DNA of 64,000 nt, taken from positions 21,994 through 85,993 of the forward strand of contig NZ_RHNU01000008.1 of NCBI RefSeq assembly GCF_003946015.1. Direction: 5' to 3'. Both the position numbers and the translations under genes were made by a program. Under the pieces are notes generated by a model, which was given only the letters and a program-made list of their open reading frames with translations, was not told the origin of the DNA and did no database searches. The DNA is from Companilactobacillus insicii. GTDB taxonomy: Bacteria; Bacillota; Bacilli; Lactobacillales; Lactobacillaceae. Shown here piece after piece: positions 37,356 to 45,328 of this stretch (the first letter of the stretch is position 1; every line of letters begins with the position of its first letter).

Positions 37356-37763
37356 ATGTCAGAATTTAAAAATAAAGCTACTTTAAGTAGTAATGAAGTA
37401 TTAAATAGGGTAATTGAACTATTGAAGAGTGAAGGCAGAGGTATGAGTACCAAAGAATTGTTTATTGAGCTAAATAACAATGATGAGGACAACTTCATAA
37501 CCGTAGGTCAATTGTTGAACATTCAGACCAAAGCTAAATTAGGCAAAGTAGACGATTTAAGCGTAGTAAAAGACAGCAAAGGTCATTTTAAACTTTGTTC
37601 ATCAAATAAAGTTGATAACTTGAATAGTATTATTAACCGTCAGTTTGATGTTATCATTGAAAATCTTAGGTTGCTAAAAGGTCAGTTAAGTATTGAAGAC
37701 ATGGCAAGCATTGTTGATACAATGAATAAAAAGATGGACGAGGTTGCGGATGCATTCAGGTAA
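37356..37763 (+). CDS. small wHTH-like protein, function unknown
   Basis: 135 aa, ATG behind GTGAGGT. Residues about 10-80 (NRVIELLKSEGRGMSTKELFIELN ... GHFKLC) resemble a winged helix like HARE-HTH or the protein at 25205; the C-terminal 50 residues form one amphipathic helix. It may be a regulator or accessory protein of the methyltransferase module, which its gene ends. Confidence 0.55.
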   Translation: MSEFKNKATLSSNEVLNRVIELLKSEGRGMSTKELFIELNNNDEDNFITVGQLLNIQTKAKLGKVDDLSVVKDSKGHFKLCSSNKVDNLNSIINRQFDVIIENLRLLKGQLSIEDMASIVDTMNKKMDEVADAFR

Positions 37764-37790
37764 TTAACTAATATAAGTTATTAATATGAG

Positions 37791-37853
37791 AAGAGCACTT
37801 ATTGAATCAACTAGACTGGTAGGTCGGTGTTGAAGACAATAAGTGCTCTTTTT
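37791..37853 (+). terminator. terminator with long loop after module
   Basis: Perfect 14-bp stem AAGAGCACTTATTG / CAATAAGTGCTCTT followed by TTTTTG; the loop carries GAAGAC. Confidence 0.75.
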
Positions 37854-37982
37854 GATTGTTAAAATATTGTTGTACTTATTGTCAATATATTGCTCTTTAA
37901 GAATAGTAATTCGGTGTTGAAGACAACGAGCTATCTTTCTAAATTAATAAGATGCTGTTGTTCATAGTTCCCTTTTTCAATT

Positions 37983-38003
37983 TGTACACCCTCGCGGACA
38001 AAA
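37983..38003 (+). repeat. 21-bp direct repeat, right copy
   Basis: TGTACACCCTCGCGGACAAAA, one mismatch to 34898-34918. Confidence 0.8.
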
Positions 38004-38078
38004 AATATCACTTAACTTTTGGCTAAAACAGAGTTATAAAAAGCCCTGTAACAGTAAGTATAAACGCCTCGAATATCT

Positions 38079-38134
38079 AATGATGATAGCAATGATGACT
38101 ATTACTACGATATTTTTGATGACAAATGATGACA
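38079..38134 (+). promoter_or_regulatory. integrase arm-type sites, right inner
   Basis: AATGATGATA (38079) with AATGATGACT (38091), then TTTGATGACA (38115) with AATGATGACA (38125). Same motif and nearly the same spacing as at attL. Confidence 0.6.
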
Positions 38135-38196
38135 AGCGTTTGAGAACGCTGAACAACATTGAACAATTCTGACTGTGTTTGATAATTCGAGATGTC

Positions 38197-38218
38197 AATG
38201 ATGATAGCAATGATGACT
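38197..38218 (+). promoter_or_regulatory. integrase arm-type sites, right outer
   Basis: AATGATGATA (38197) and AATGATGACT (38209), 12 bases apart; the pair matches that at 38079. Confidence 0.6.
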
Positions 38219-38306
38219 TTTTAGCATGAATTAGGTTCGAATAAGCAGAAATAGAGAGTGTGAAAGCCTGATATAATAACATTCCAATCTGCTTTTTGTT
38301 TTGTTT

Positions 38307-38338
38307 TCTCCGTGGAAGTTCGAATCTTCTTACCCGCA
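38307..38338 (+). repeat. attR: attR core (32-bp direct repeat)
   Basis: Exact copy of the last 32 bases of tRNA-Leu without the rest of the tRNA; it marks the right end of the element. Confidence 0.95.
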
Positions 38339-38345
38339 TAAATGC

Positions 38346-38382
38346 AAAAATAGAAATGCTTAATAGCATTTCTATTTTTTTT
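38346..38382 (+). terminator. original chromosomal terminator of tRNA-Leu
   Basis: AAAAATAGAAATGC / GCATTTCTATTTTT hairpin with T-run, 8 bases after attR; before integration it would have followed tRNA-Leu. Confidence 0.8.
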
Positions 38383-38593
38383 GCGTCAAAAAGTAAAGAT
38401 ATTTAACTGGACCGTCTTAGATAGATTTGTCAAAACTCAATAATAAGTTGATTTATATCGATTTTTTAATTACAAATCGTACAATAATTATAATTTTAAA
38501 AATAAAATTTAATTTATTGTATGCAAAAGTTTTGTATTTTGATATAAAGGCGAATAAACTCTGCTGTAATCTAAGATAAAGGAAGACGAAAAA

Positions 38594-39106
38594 ATGAAAA
38601 AGAAAACTATTATTGGGCTGATAGTATCTTTGTTTCTTTTGGGATTTTCTTCAATGCATTACAGCACAGTTAAAGCTGAATCAGTAACTCAAGCTGGTTA
38701 TTATGCGGAAGTAACAGCCGATCCCGCTAGTTTATATAGTTCAACTGGCAGCAATTTAGAAGAGTCTTTACCTTATAGAAGTACTTGGAAGATAGGTAAG
38801 ATCTTAGATGAGACTGATGGGACAGAATTATTTCGTGTAGGCTCAGATGAATATTTAAGCTCAAGAGAAAGCTTTTTGTACCAAAAACGTCCTGAGGTAA
38901 TCGAAGTTTCCGATTCAAGTGGTGAGGTACCCGTATTCGATTATAATTTGAAGGAGAGTTCAGAAGTCGCTCTGAAATCCAATACTTACTGGTATTCTGA
39001 CACTGTTATTTACAGTTCATCTGGCATGCCTTTCGCCAGAGTTGCAACGAATGAATATGTTCCGTTTTATGAAGTAACTTCAGAAAGCTTTACGCAAGTA
39101 TTTTAA
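38594..39106 (+). CDS. secreted SLAP-domain protein
   Basis: 170 aa. The signal peptide has a hydrophobic core at residues 6-22 and a likely cleavage after KAE. The mature protein contains two short beta-repeats ending in KIGKILDETDGTELFRVGSDEYLS and PFARVATNEYVPFYE, the pattern of SLAP (surface-layer associated) domains. It is a paralog of the protein at 42532 and related to the SLAP-like part of the adhesin at 27335. It is likely to stay bound to the cell wall. The RBS is GGAAGACG. Confidence 0.7.
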   Translation: MKKKTIIGLIVSLFLLGFSSMHYSTVKAESVTQAGYYAEVTADPASLYSSTGSNLEESLPYRSTWKIGKILDETDGTELFRVGSDEYLSSRESFLYQKRPEVIEVSDSSGEVPVFDYNLKESSEVALKSNTYWYSDTVIYSSSGMPFARVATNEYVPFYEVTSESFTQVF

Positions 39107-39116
39107 GAACAAAAAA

Positions 39117-39150
39117 ATGACACAGTAGTTTATTCTACTGTGCCATTTGG
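39117..39150. terminator. convergent terminator
   Basis: CACAGTAG / CTACTGTG stem between the SLAP gene and the convergent response-regulator gene, overlapping the latter's end. Confidence 0.6.
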
Positions 39151-39884
39151 CGTTTAAGTCCAGGTAATTTTCTACGGGATACCTCACAGCTTGAGCCATC
39201 GTTGAAGTAAATCATTTTATTCAATGAATCTATCGAATGGATATTATCAAGATTTACTAGGATACTCTTGTGCGCACGGTACAAATTGGAAAATTCTTCC
39301 TCGATGGAATTTAAGTTGCCACGGAATTCGGTTATTTCAGTTAAACTGTGGAGAAATACTTTGTGAGAACTCGATGAAGTTTCCAGATAATTAATATCTT
39401 TGACGTCGATGGTGTAGTCTCTTGAGCCCAAACTATAATGAAACATCTTTTTACGCTGAGATTTCAGCTCGTGTAGCCTTTGGAATGTAAGATCCAAATC
39501 TTTGTACAGTGATTCATTCATAGATTTGATTCCGTCTTCTTTTTTGATGTAGTCGAGAGGTTCGATTTTTCGCTTAAATGTTAAATAGGCCAATTCTTCA
39601 TGCGTCGTAATAAAAACAATTTTTGCGGTAGCATCATTCCTACGGATTTCCTCAGCTAAGTCAATACCCTTGGTTTGTGAATCGGCAAATTCAATATCGA
39701 TTAGGTAGAACATATCATTGTTATCACTACGATATTTAATATAGTTTTCAAATTCAGTAGGATTTCCAGTAGAAATGACAATACGCATTTCGTGTTCTGG
39801 ATGATCCTTCATGTAATTTTTAAAAATTAATCGATATACATCAATTAATTCCAGGTTATCTTCACATATAGCAACGTTTAACAA
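39135..39884 (-). CDS. LytTR response regulator (AgrA/ComE-like)
   Basis: 249 aa. A receiver domain (N-terminal CEDN, phospho-acceptor Asp in YLIDIEFAD, switch VFITTHEE) is followed by a LytTR DNA-binding domain at about 145-245 (YLETSSSSHKVFLHS, RAHKSILVNLDNI, GSSCEVSRRKLPGLK). It starts with TTG; AAAGGAG inside the end of the kinase gene positions it. It is cotranscribed with the kinase, 3 bases apart, and should bind paired direct repeats at its targets. Confidence 0.9.
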   Translation of the reverse strand: MLNVAICEDNLELIDVYRLIFKNYMKDHPEHEMRIVISTGNPTEFENYIKYRSDNNDMFYLIDIEFADSQTKGIDLAEEIRRNDATAKIVFITTHEELAYLTFKRKIEPLDYIKKEDGIKSMNESLYKDLDLTFQRLHELKSQRKKMFHYSLGSRDYTIDVKDINYLETSSSSHKVFLHSLTEITEFRGNLNSIEEEFSNLYRAHKSILVNLDNIHSIDSLNKMIYFNDGSSCEVSRRKLPGLKRQMAQ

Positions 39885-39887
39885 AAT

Positions 39888-41204
39888 CTAATTCTCCTTT
39901 TCAATCGTTAAAATGACGGTAAATTCATCATTTTCAAACTTGGTATGTAAAAAGAAATTTGGCTTTTTATCTACTAGTTCTTGAACATTGGCTAGGCCAA
40001 TACCATTGTGATTCTCTTTGGTGGAAAAACCGTTCATAAAAATTTTATTTAGATCGATTTTTGTATTGGGTGAGGTGTTATTGACAATTATATATTCAGT
40101 AGCATTTTCAACATTTATCAACGCAAACCTTATAGTTGGATCTGAGTTTTTTTGACAAGCCTCAATAGCGTTGTCGAAGAGGATGCCAAGTATTCTCGTG
40201 ATAGATACTGAATCATTTCTAGAAATACTTAAATCAGTATCTATTTCAGTGGTTGTAGTAATATTCAAATTATTAGCTGTAATAATCTTACTAATAATGA
40301 TTCCTCTGACTAATTCATCTTTTATTTTGAATAAACGAGGGTTATTCAATTTTGAGATGTCATTAGTATTTATAGTTGAATCGTGTAATAAATCTTTGAT
40401 TTTTTCTCGAGCATTTGTATCGTCGTCGTTGTTTAATAAAACGGACAGCGATAGTAGAAGATTTTTGTAATCATGTTTAAACTTGCGCATGTCATTGAAA
40501 TTATCTTCGAGTTCTTTAATATACAAACTATTTTCTTTGATTTTTTCCAATTCCCGTATGGCACGTTTCTGTTTGAGGTACCCAGCAATATAGTACAAAG
40601 TTCCGAGAAAAATGAAAATAAATATGATTACGGTTAAAATGACGTTTATGCGTATATATGCTAGTTGAATTTTTAAAATTCTAGAAATTGTCGTGAAACT
40701 GAGAAACCCAATAAATAAAATCAACATCGCTGAAGTTAAGACAGTGATGATAATGGGATCATTGAAATTAATAAATTTTCTCCATCGATTCACAATAAAA
40801 ATACCAAGATACAGGAAGCTTAATGAGAGTACGTAGGTAAGAATTACACTGCATAGTAAGATTAAGATCATTTGGCTGTGAATATCGAATAGTTTACTCG
40901 GAATTACCCAAGCCAAACTTTGCGAGAACGCGACTATAAATATACTAGTTAGTAAAAAAAGTATTTTATTAATGAGTTTTAACTTATAATGGCGAAATAA
41001 GAAGAAATACGAAATAATAAGCAGTAAAATGCTCATATTATCATGATATAGGTCTATAAAGCTAAATGTGATACTGGCCACAATGGCTAGTATCACATTT
41101 GACTTTATACGTATTTGTGGGATTATAATAAAAACTAATATGAAAAAAAGTAAATTAGTTATAAAATCAATACTTTGATAAGCTATATTGTTTAAATAAA
41201 TCAT
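39888..41204 (-). CDS. AgrC/ComD-like sensor histidine kinase (GHKL)
   Basis: 438 aa. Six to seven membrane helices in the first 215 residues form a peptide-pheromone sensor-type domain. A coiled coil follows, then the phospho-acceptor His in KFKHDYKN, the N box LDNAIEAC region (ILFDNAIEAC) and the G box NGIGLANV. Kinases of this type sense exported peptides. No AgrB protease or AgrD-like precursor is visible beside it, so the signal is encoded elsewhere or is not a cyclic peptide. Confidence 0.9.
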   Translation of the reverse strand: MIYLNNIAYQSIDFITNLLFFILVFIIIPQIRIKSNVILAIVASITFSFIDLYHDNMSILLLIISYFFLFRHYKLKLINKILFLLTSIFIVAFSQSLAWVIPSKLFDIHSQMILILLCSVILTYVLSLSFLYLGIFIVNRWRKFINFNDPIIITVLTSAMLILFIGFLSFTTISRILKIQLAYIRINVILTVIIFIFIFLGTLYYIAGYLKQKRAIRELEKIKENSLYIKELEDNFNDMRKFKHDYKNLLLSLSVLLNNDDDTNAREKIKDLLHDSTINTNDISKLNNPRLFKIKDELVRGIIISKIITANNLNITTTTEIDTDLSISRNDSVSITRILGILFDNAIEACQKNSDPTIRFALINVENATEYIIVNNTSPNTKIDLNKIFMNGFSTKENHNGIGLANVQELVDKKPNFFLHTKFENDEFTVILTIEKEN

Positions 41205-41400
41205 TACGTGTTATTCTCTACTTACTTATAAATAAAAGGTTTAAAAAAAAATCAAAAATTAACCTCAAGGTAAATCATTTCATGTACTTGAATATTAACA
41301 TAATATAGGTAGTAAAAAACTTAATAAGCATAAAAGGACTATTTAATATCCTGTGTGGTATTATAAGTAATAATGTATCCCAACAATAGGAGTGAGAAGA

Positions 41401-42234
41401 ATGTTTCTAGGATCAGTTATCTATGACAAAAGAAGAAGTATGCATCTGACACAAACGGAACTGGCTGCAGATATTTGTACTCAAAATACTATAAGTAAGA
41501 TCGAAAAACATAATATTTCTCCAACAGTGAATATCCTTACTAAATTATGTTTAAAATTGGAATTAAGCTTGAATGATGTTTTTAGTGATTTTTCAAGTAA
41601 TTCTACATCTGAAGAAGAAAGTATCCTTGATGCATTAGAGAGGGATCTGTTATTAGATAATACCAATGAAATATCAGAAAAATTATCTATGCTTCATAGC
41701 AAAATGAGTGATGGAGATTTGAAGCAAGTTAACCTGATTAAGGGTGCGCTTGAGTATGAAAATGACGACTACGATAACTCATTATTTACTTTAGATAAAG
41801 TGTTACAGTTAACAAAATCAGATGTTTATGATGTTTATACTTTGTTGACGTATTTATTTAAGGGTATGAATTATATGAAACAAGGTCATAAGGATCGCGC
41901 ACAATATTATTTTGAAATGATTGAAGATGCGACTAAAGAAAACCTTCAAATTGCAAATGCTAATGAGATTGAGCTGATTTATATTTGTAAGTCATTGGCA
42001 AATGCGTATATCAAGTTAAATATTCCAGAAAAATCATGGGAATTTTGCTTAAAAGGAATTAATTTAGCAAAGGAAAAACATACGACCTATTTTTTGGACT
42101 TCTTATATTACTACGCTGCAGAATCTATCGAAAAAGATGAAGATAAAAAGCAAGAATACCGTGAATTAAGAGATTCAGCTTATTATTTTGCAAAGTTTAT
42201 AAATGATCAAAAATTACTAGATAAAATGGTTTAA
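41401..42234 (+). CDS. XRE-type regulator with TPR-like domain (Rgg/PlcR-like)
   Basis: 277 aa. The N-terminal HTH (about 5-60: LTQTELAADICTQNTISKIEKHNISPTVNIL) is followed by repeated helical hairpins to the end. This is the RRNPP/Rgg arrangement in which a short linear peptide binds the TPR domain. ATG at 41401 follows AGGAGTG. Divergent from the kinase gene, it could control either the two-component system or the SLAP gene downstream. Confidence 0.8.
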   Translation: MFLGSVIYDKRRSMHLTQTELAADICTQNTISKIEKHNISPTVNILTKLCLKLELSLNDVFSDFSSNSTSEEESILDALERDLLLDNTNEISEKLSMLHSKMSDGDLKQVNLIKGALEYENDDYDNSLFTLDKVLQLTKSDVYDVYTLLTYLFKGMNYMKQGHKDRAQYYFEMIEDATKENLQIANANEIELIYICKSLANAYIKLNIPEKSWEFCLKGINLAKEKHTTYFLDFLYYYAAESIEKDEDKKQEYRELRDSAYYFAKFINDQKLLDKMV

Positions 42235-42247
42235 ACATGCTATGAAC

Positions 42248-42298
42248 AAAAAAGAACAATAAATTGAGTTAAATTACTCAGTTTATTGTTCTTTTTTA
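42248..42298. terminator. bidirectional terminator after XRE-TPR gene
   Basis: AAAAAAGAACAATAAA / TTTATTGTTCTTTTTT, perfect 16-bp arms with an inner ACTCAG-containing loop. Confidence 0.85.
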
Positions 42299-42440
42299 CT
42301 TTTTATGCAAATTATTAAAAAAATTATAGCAGTAAATAGACCATATGTATTGAAATTGTTTAGTAAATTTTGTACTATAAGGTTAACAATAGTATTGGAC
42401 GAAATGCCAATCGATCAATTTTATTGTGTGTGTATGTGTA

Positions 42441-42467
42441 ATTAGTTCTATGCCAGTAGAACTTTTT
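42441..42467 (+). promoter_or_regulatory. leader hairpin upstream of SLAP gene (attenuator-like)
   Basis: AGTTCTA-TGCCAG-TAGAACT followed by TTTTTG, about 65 bases before the start codon; the same hairpin without T-run recurs at 43101-43123. Confidence 0.5.
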
Positions 42468-42531
42468 GTGTGCTTTAATTTGTGTGTTATTTTTATCGAA
42501 TTCAAAAATCTATTTATACGAGGAAATTATT

Positions 42532-43038
42532 ATGAAAAAAAATGCGATTGCTTTATTAGCTATGGCTTTATTAAGTACCGGCGCAGCTGTTGCACCCACA
42601 ACTACAACTCAAGCAAAGAGTGTAAGTTCAAGTTACAAAGTACAAGTTGATTCTAATTCAGCTAATTTGTACAATGCTTCAGGTGAGGAAACAAATTCAA
42701 CTTTACCTGCAAACAGTACATGGTCATTGAGCAATATTAGAACTATCGATGGTAAAGATTACTATCAAGTATCAGCAAATGATTATTTAAGTTCAAACGA
42801 TAGTTTTTTGTACAAAAAACGCCCTGAAACAATAAAAGTAGCCGAAGATCACGAAGTCTCCGTCTACGATCATAATTTCAAGGAAAATAGTAATATTAAA
42901 CTTGCTGCTGGTACTAAATGGTATTCAGACACAGCCATCTATACTCAAGCAGGTATTCCATTTGTTCGTGTAGCACCAGATATGTATGTATCTATGGTTG
43001 ATGTTATTCAACAATCTGTTACTTCATCAGTAAATTAA
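42532..43038 (+). CDS. secreted SLAP-domain protein
   Basis: 168 aa. Signal peptide with a hydrophobic core (IALLAMALLSTGAAVA) and likely cleavage after QAK. The mature part has the same two SLAP-like repeats as the 38594 protein (WSLSNIRTIDGKDYYQVSANDYLS, VSVYDHNFKENSNIKL, GIPFVRVAPDMYVSM). The ATG at 42532 follows CGAGGAAA. It probably adheres non-covalently to the wall. The flanking repeats of its leader suggest past duplication. Confidence 0.7.
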   Translation: MKKNAIALLAMALLSTGAAVAPTTTTQAKSVSSSYKVQVDSNSANLYNASGEETNSTLPANSTWSLSNIRTIDGKDYYQVSANDYLSSNDSFLYKKRPETIKVAEDHEVSVYDHNFKENSNIKLAAGTKWYSDTAIYTQAGIPFVRVAPDMYVSMVDVIQQSVTSSVN

Positions 43039-43056
43039 AACTTTTGTATTGTGTGT

Positions 43057-43091
43057 GAATCTTCACAGTGCCAGCTGCGAAGATTCTTTTT
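43057..43091 (+). terminator. SLAP-gene terminator
   Basis: GAATCTTC / GAAGATTC stem followed by TTTTT. Confidence 0.75.
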
Positions 43092-43609
43092 AGTTCTTTT
43101 GCTTTAGTTCTATGCCAGTAGAACTTAATGCATTTTTTAATTGTGTGTTTATCTATACGAGGTATCTATCTTTAATACAGTTATTATAATACTATCAATT
43201 CGTCGTGATTTTGATTCATATTTTGTAAGACAGTTTTTCCTAAAGTGGGTCAAAATTAAAATTAGCCATTTTAAAGGCTAAATACGTGAAGATAATTCTA
43301 ATAAAATGGTGCTTCATTAATTAAATATCATACGGAATGCAGCTTTGATAAATTTGATTGAATCTATCAGAATTCATTGACTAAAAACAGGTTGTCTGAA
43401 TTTATGATAGTAAAGAAGATGCAACTTAGTTCAAGTGATGTCGTGATAAAATTTTCGACCTAACTGGAGGATTCAAGAATTACAGGCGGGTGATTTTTGA
43501 ATCTGTTGAAACGTTAGAGTTAAGTTTTTATACGATAATAATAATGTGACAAGTAATAGTTAGAACCTTGATTTATTTTTAACATAGAATAATAAATTGA
43601 TAGTATATG

Positions 43610-43647
43610 AAAAAGGACCAATTCCGGCGGTGGAATTGGTCCTTTTT
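43610..43647. terminator. perfect bidirectional terminator
   Basis: AAAAAGGACCAATTCC / GGAATTGGTCCTTTTT with a 6-nt loop. Confidence 0.85.
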
Positions 43648-43888
43648 GCTAGAGGCAGATATCTAAATACGGAATACAGCAAGCTGCTTGATTGGGGTAG
43701 CAACTTGCTACGACAAAAGTATAACACAACTTATATGCCTGAAAAGTATAAATTTTATCGCATATCCGCCATGGTATTGTATGAATAAATGAGATAATTG
43801 CAAATACTTACATGTCTGCAGTAATAAATTAATTATTTTGATTATGATAAAATATTAATACTATTAATTACAAAAAGGTGAATAACTT

Positions 43889-44800
43889 ATGAAGAAAATT
43901 GTTGTATTGGGTTCTATTAATGTCGATACAATTTTGAATATTGCTAGATTACCATTGCCAGGAGAAACAATGGCCATGCACGATCAGTCTATTGCCGGCG
44001 GCGGAAAAGGTGCAAATCAAGCTATAGCTGCCGTGAGAGCCGGAGCTCAAACCTCATTTATTGCTAAGGTTGGTAAAGACCATGCAGCTGATTTTATGAT
44101 AGATACTTTCAAGCATGATCAACTGGATATAAAGCATGTAACAGAAGATGAGAATTCTGGAACTGGTAAAGCCTATATATTGTTGGATGATAATGGTCAA
44201 AATAGTATTTTGATTTATGGTGGTGCAAATCAGACTATTACAATAGAAGATATCCACAATGCTGAGGAAACAATTAAAGAGGCAGATTGTGTAATTACTG
44301 AATTTGAAACACCTGTTGCGGCTACTATTGAGCTGTTTAAGATTGCCAAGAAAAATAGTGTGATGACAATTTTAAATCCTGCGCCAGCCAAAAAAGACTT
44401 GCCAGATGAATTGCTTAAATTGACTGATATTATCATTCCTAATGAAACTGAAGCCGAATCTATTACTGGTATTAAGGTTACGGATGAAAATTCGATGCGA
44501 AGGGCCGCTAATGTTTTGCATGATTCGGGCGTAGACACCGTTTTGATCACAGTGGGGGATAAAGGTTCCTTTTATTCACTTAGAACAGGTGTTGAAGGAT
44601 TTGTCAAGGCTTTTAAGGTCAATGCCATTGACACGACAGCAGCTGGTGACACATTCATTGGCTATTTAGCAGCTAATTTGGATAGTGATTTAAAAAATAT
44701 AGAAAGCGCTATGAATATTGCTAGTAAGGCATCTTCTATAACTGTTCAAGAACAAGGGGCACAGAATTCTATACCTTATGAAAAACAAGTAAATTTGTAA
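43889..44800 (+). CDS. rbsK: ribokinase (PfkB family)
   Basis: 303 aa. Phosphorylates ribose to ribose 5-phosphate. Signatures are GSINVDTIL, the first PfkB motif GGGKGANQAIAA near residues 36-47, NPAPAK, NETEAE and the anion-hole/catalytic DTTAAGDTFIGYLA near 250. Length is typical. No ribose transporter is adjacent, so a role in nucleoside recycling is also possible. RBS AAAAGGTG. Confidence 0.9.
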   Translation: MKKIVVLGSINVDTILNIARLPLPGETMAMHDQSIAGGGKGANQAIAAVRAGAQTSFIAKVGKDHAADFMIDTFKHDQLDIKHVTEDENSGTGKAYILLDDNGQNSILIYGGANQTITIEDIHNAEETIKEADCVITEFETPVAATIELFKIAKKNSVMTILNPAPAKKDLPDELLKLTDIIIPNETEAESITGIKVTDENSMRRAANVLHDSGVDTVLITVGDKGSFYSLRTGVEGFVKAFKVNAIDTTAAGDTFIGYLAANLDSDLKNIESAMNIASKASSITVQEQGAQNSIPYEKQVNL

Positions 44801-44841
44801 AAAAATATAGTAAATTATTTATGCGGAATCCCTTGAACGGT

Positions 44842-44870
44842 TTGAAATGATTCCGGATACATGTTAATAT
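44842..44870 (+). promoter_or_regulatory. promoter of cold-shock gene
   Basis: TTGAAA at 44842-44847, 17-nt spacer, TAATAT at 44865-44870. The start codon is about 110 bases further on, a long 5' leader typical of csp genes. Confidence 0.65.
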
Positions 44871-44985
44871 AAGAGTTGTATTTTTGAATGGTTAATGGTT
44901 CGAATGGTTTTATCTAATAAAGGCTTTCTTCCATAAAGTACCACGAGATGATGCACAAATATTAGTTATCAGGAGGAACAGTCTG

Positions 44986-45186
44986 ATGGAACATGGAACA
45001 GTAAAATGGTTTAACGCAGAAAAGGGTTATGGTTTTATTACTCGCGAAGATGGTAGTGATGTATTCGTACATTTCTCAGCCATCCAAGGTGACGGTTACA
45101 AGACACTTGAAGAAGGTCAAGGCGTTACATTCGATATCGAAGATAGCGATCGTGGACCACAAGCTTCAAACGTTGTTAAGGACTAA
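44986..45186 (+). CDS. cspA: cold-shock protein (CspA family)
   Basis: 66 aa single cold-shock domain. RNP1 KGYGFITRE and RNP2 VFVHFSAI are both present; ends in [10 protein letters not shown]. Acts as an RNA chaperone. A strong AGGAGGA site and a structured leader of about 110 nt support temperature-responsive translation. Confidence 0.95.
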   Translation: MEHGTVKWFNAEKGYGFITREDGSDVFVHFSAIQGDGYKTLEEGQGVTFDIEDSDRGPQASNVVKD

Positions 45187-45200
45187 TAACATTTAAAGTC

Positions 45201-45230
45201 AAAAGCCAACTCGAAAGAGTTGGCTTTTTT
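45201..45230 (+). terminator. csp terminator
   Basis: AAAAGCCAACTC-GAAA-GAGTTGGCTTTTTT, a GNRA-loop hairpin with a T-run. Confidence 0.95.
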
Positions 45231-45328
45231 AGTGCCTTTTTTTAATCTTTACACAAAGTTTACAAACCCTAAACATGATTTTTACATTTCAAAGTTATAA
45301 TCAAAGTTTAATGTAGGGAGTGTATTAA

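Larger units (their letters stand above)
37764..38306. other. 543-bp non-coding right end of the element
   Basis: Holds a terminator with a 34-nt loop, two copies of TCGGTGTTGAAGACAA (37825 and 37911), the right 21-bp repeat, and three pairs of integrase arm-type sites. No gene is seen. Confidence 0.65.
18906..38338. mobile_element. 19.4-kb integrative element in tRNA-Leu
   Basis: Bounded by a perfect 32-bp direct repeat of the tRNA-Leu 3' end. A tyrosine integrase lies at the left end, transcribed toward attL. Cargo includes an ART-like protein, a winged-helix protein plus FtsK-like ATPase, two serine recombinases, a MucBP/CAP adhesin, a candidate type III toxin-antitoxin locus and a methyltransferase module. 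No recognisable relaxase, mating-pore genes, phage structural genes or capsid genes are seen. It is therefore a genomic island or a mobilisable/minimal conjugative-like element, not a prophage. Confidence 0.9.
43039..43888. other. 850-bp non-coding region
   Basis: Contains the SLAP-gene terminator, a second copy of the SLAP-gene leader (TTAGTTCTATGCCAGTAGAACTT at 43100, then GTTTATCTATACGAGG) with no gene after it, and a perfect bidirectional terminator at 43610. I see no protein gene; a 63-codon frame at 43597 runs through the terminator stem. Confidence 0.6.

Noticed and set aside
18906..38338. Prophage
   Set aside because: There are no capsid, tail, portal, terminase, lysin or repressor/Cro genes; the integrase alone is not enough.
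43597..43788. 63-codon open frame
   Set aside because: It passes through a perfect bidirectional terminator stem and has no ribosome binding site.
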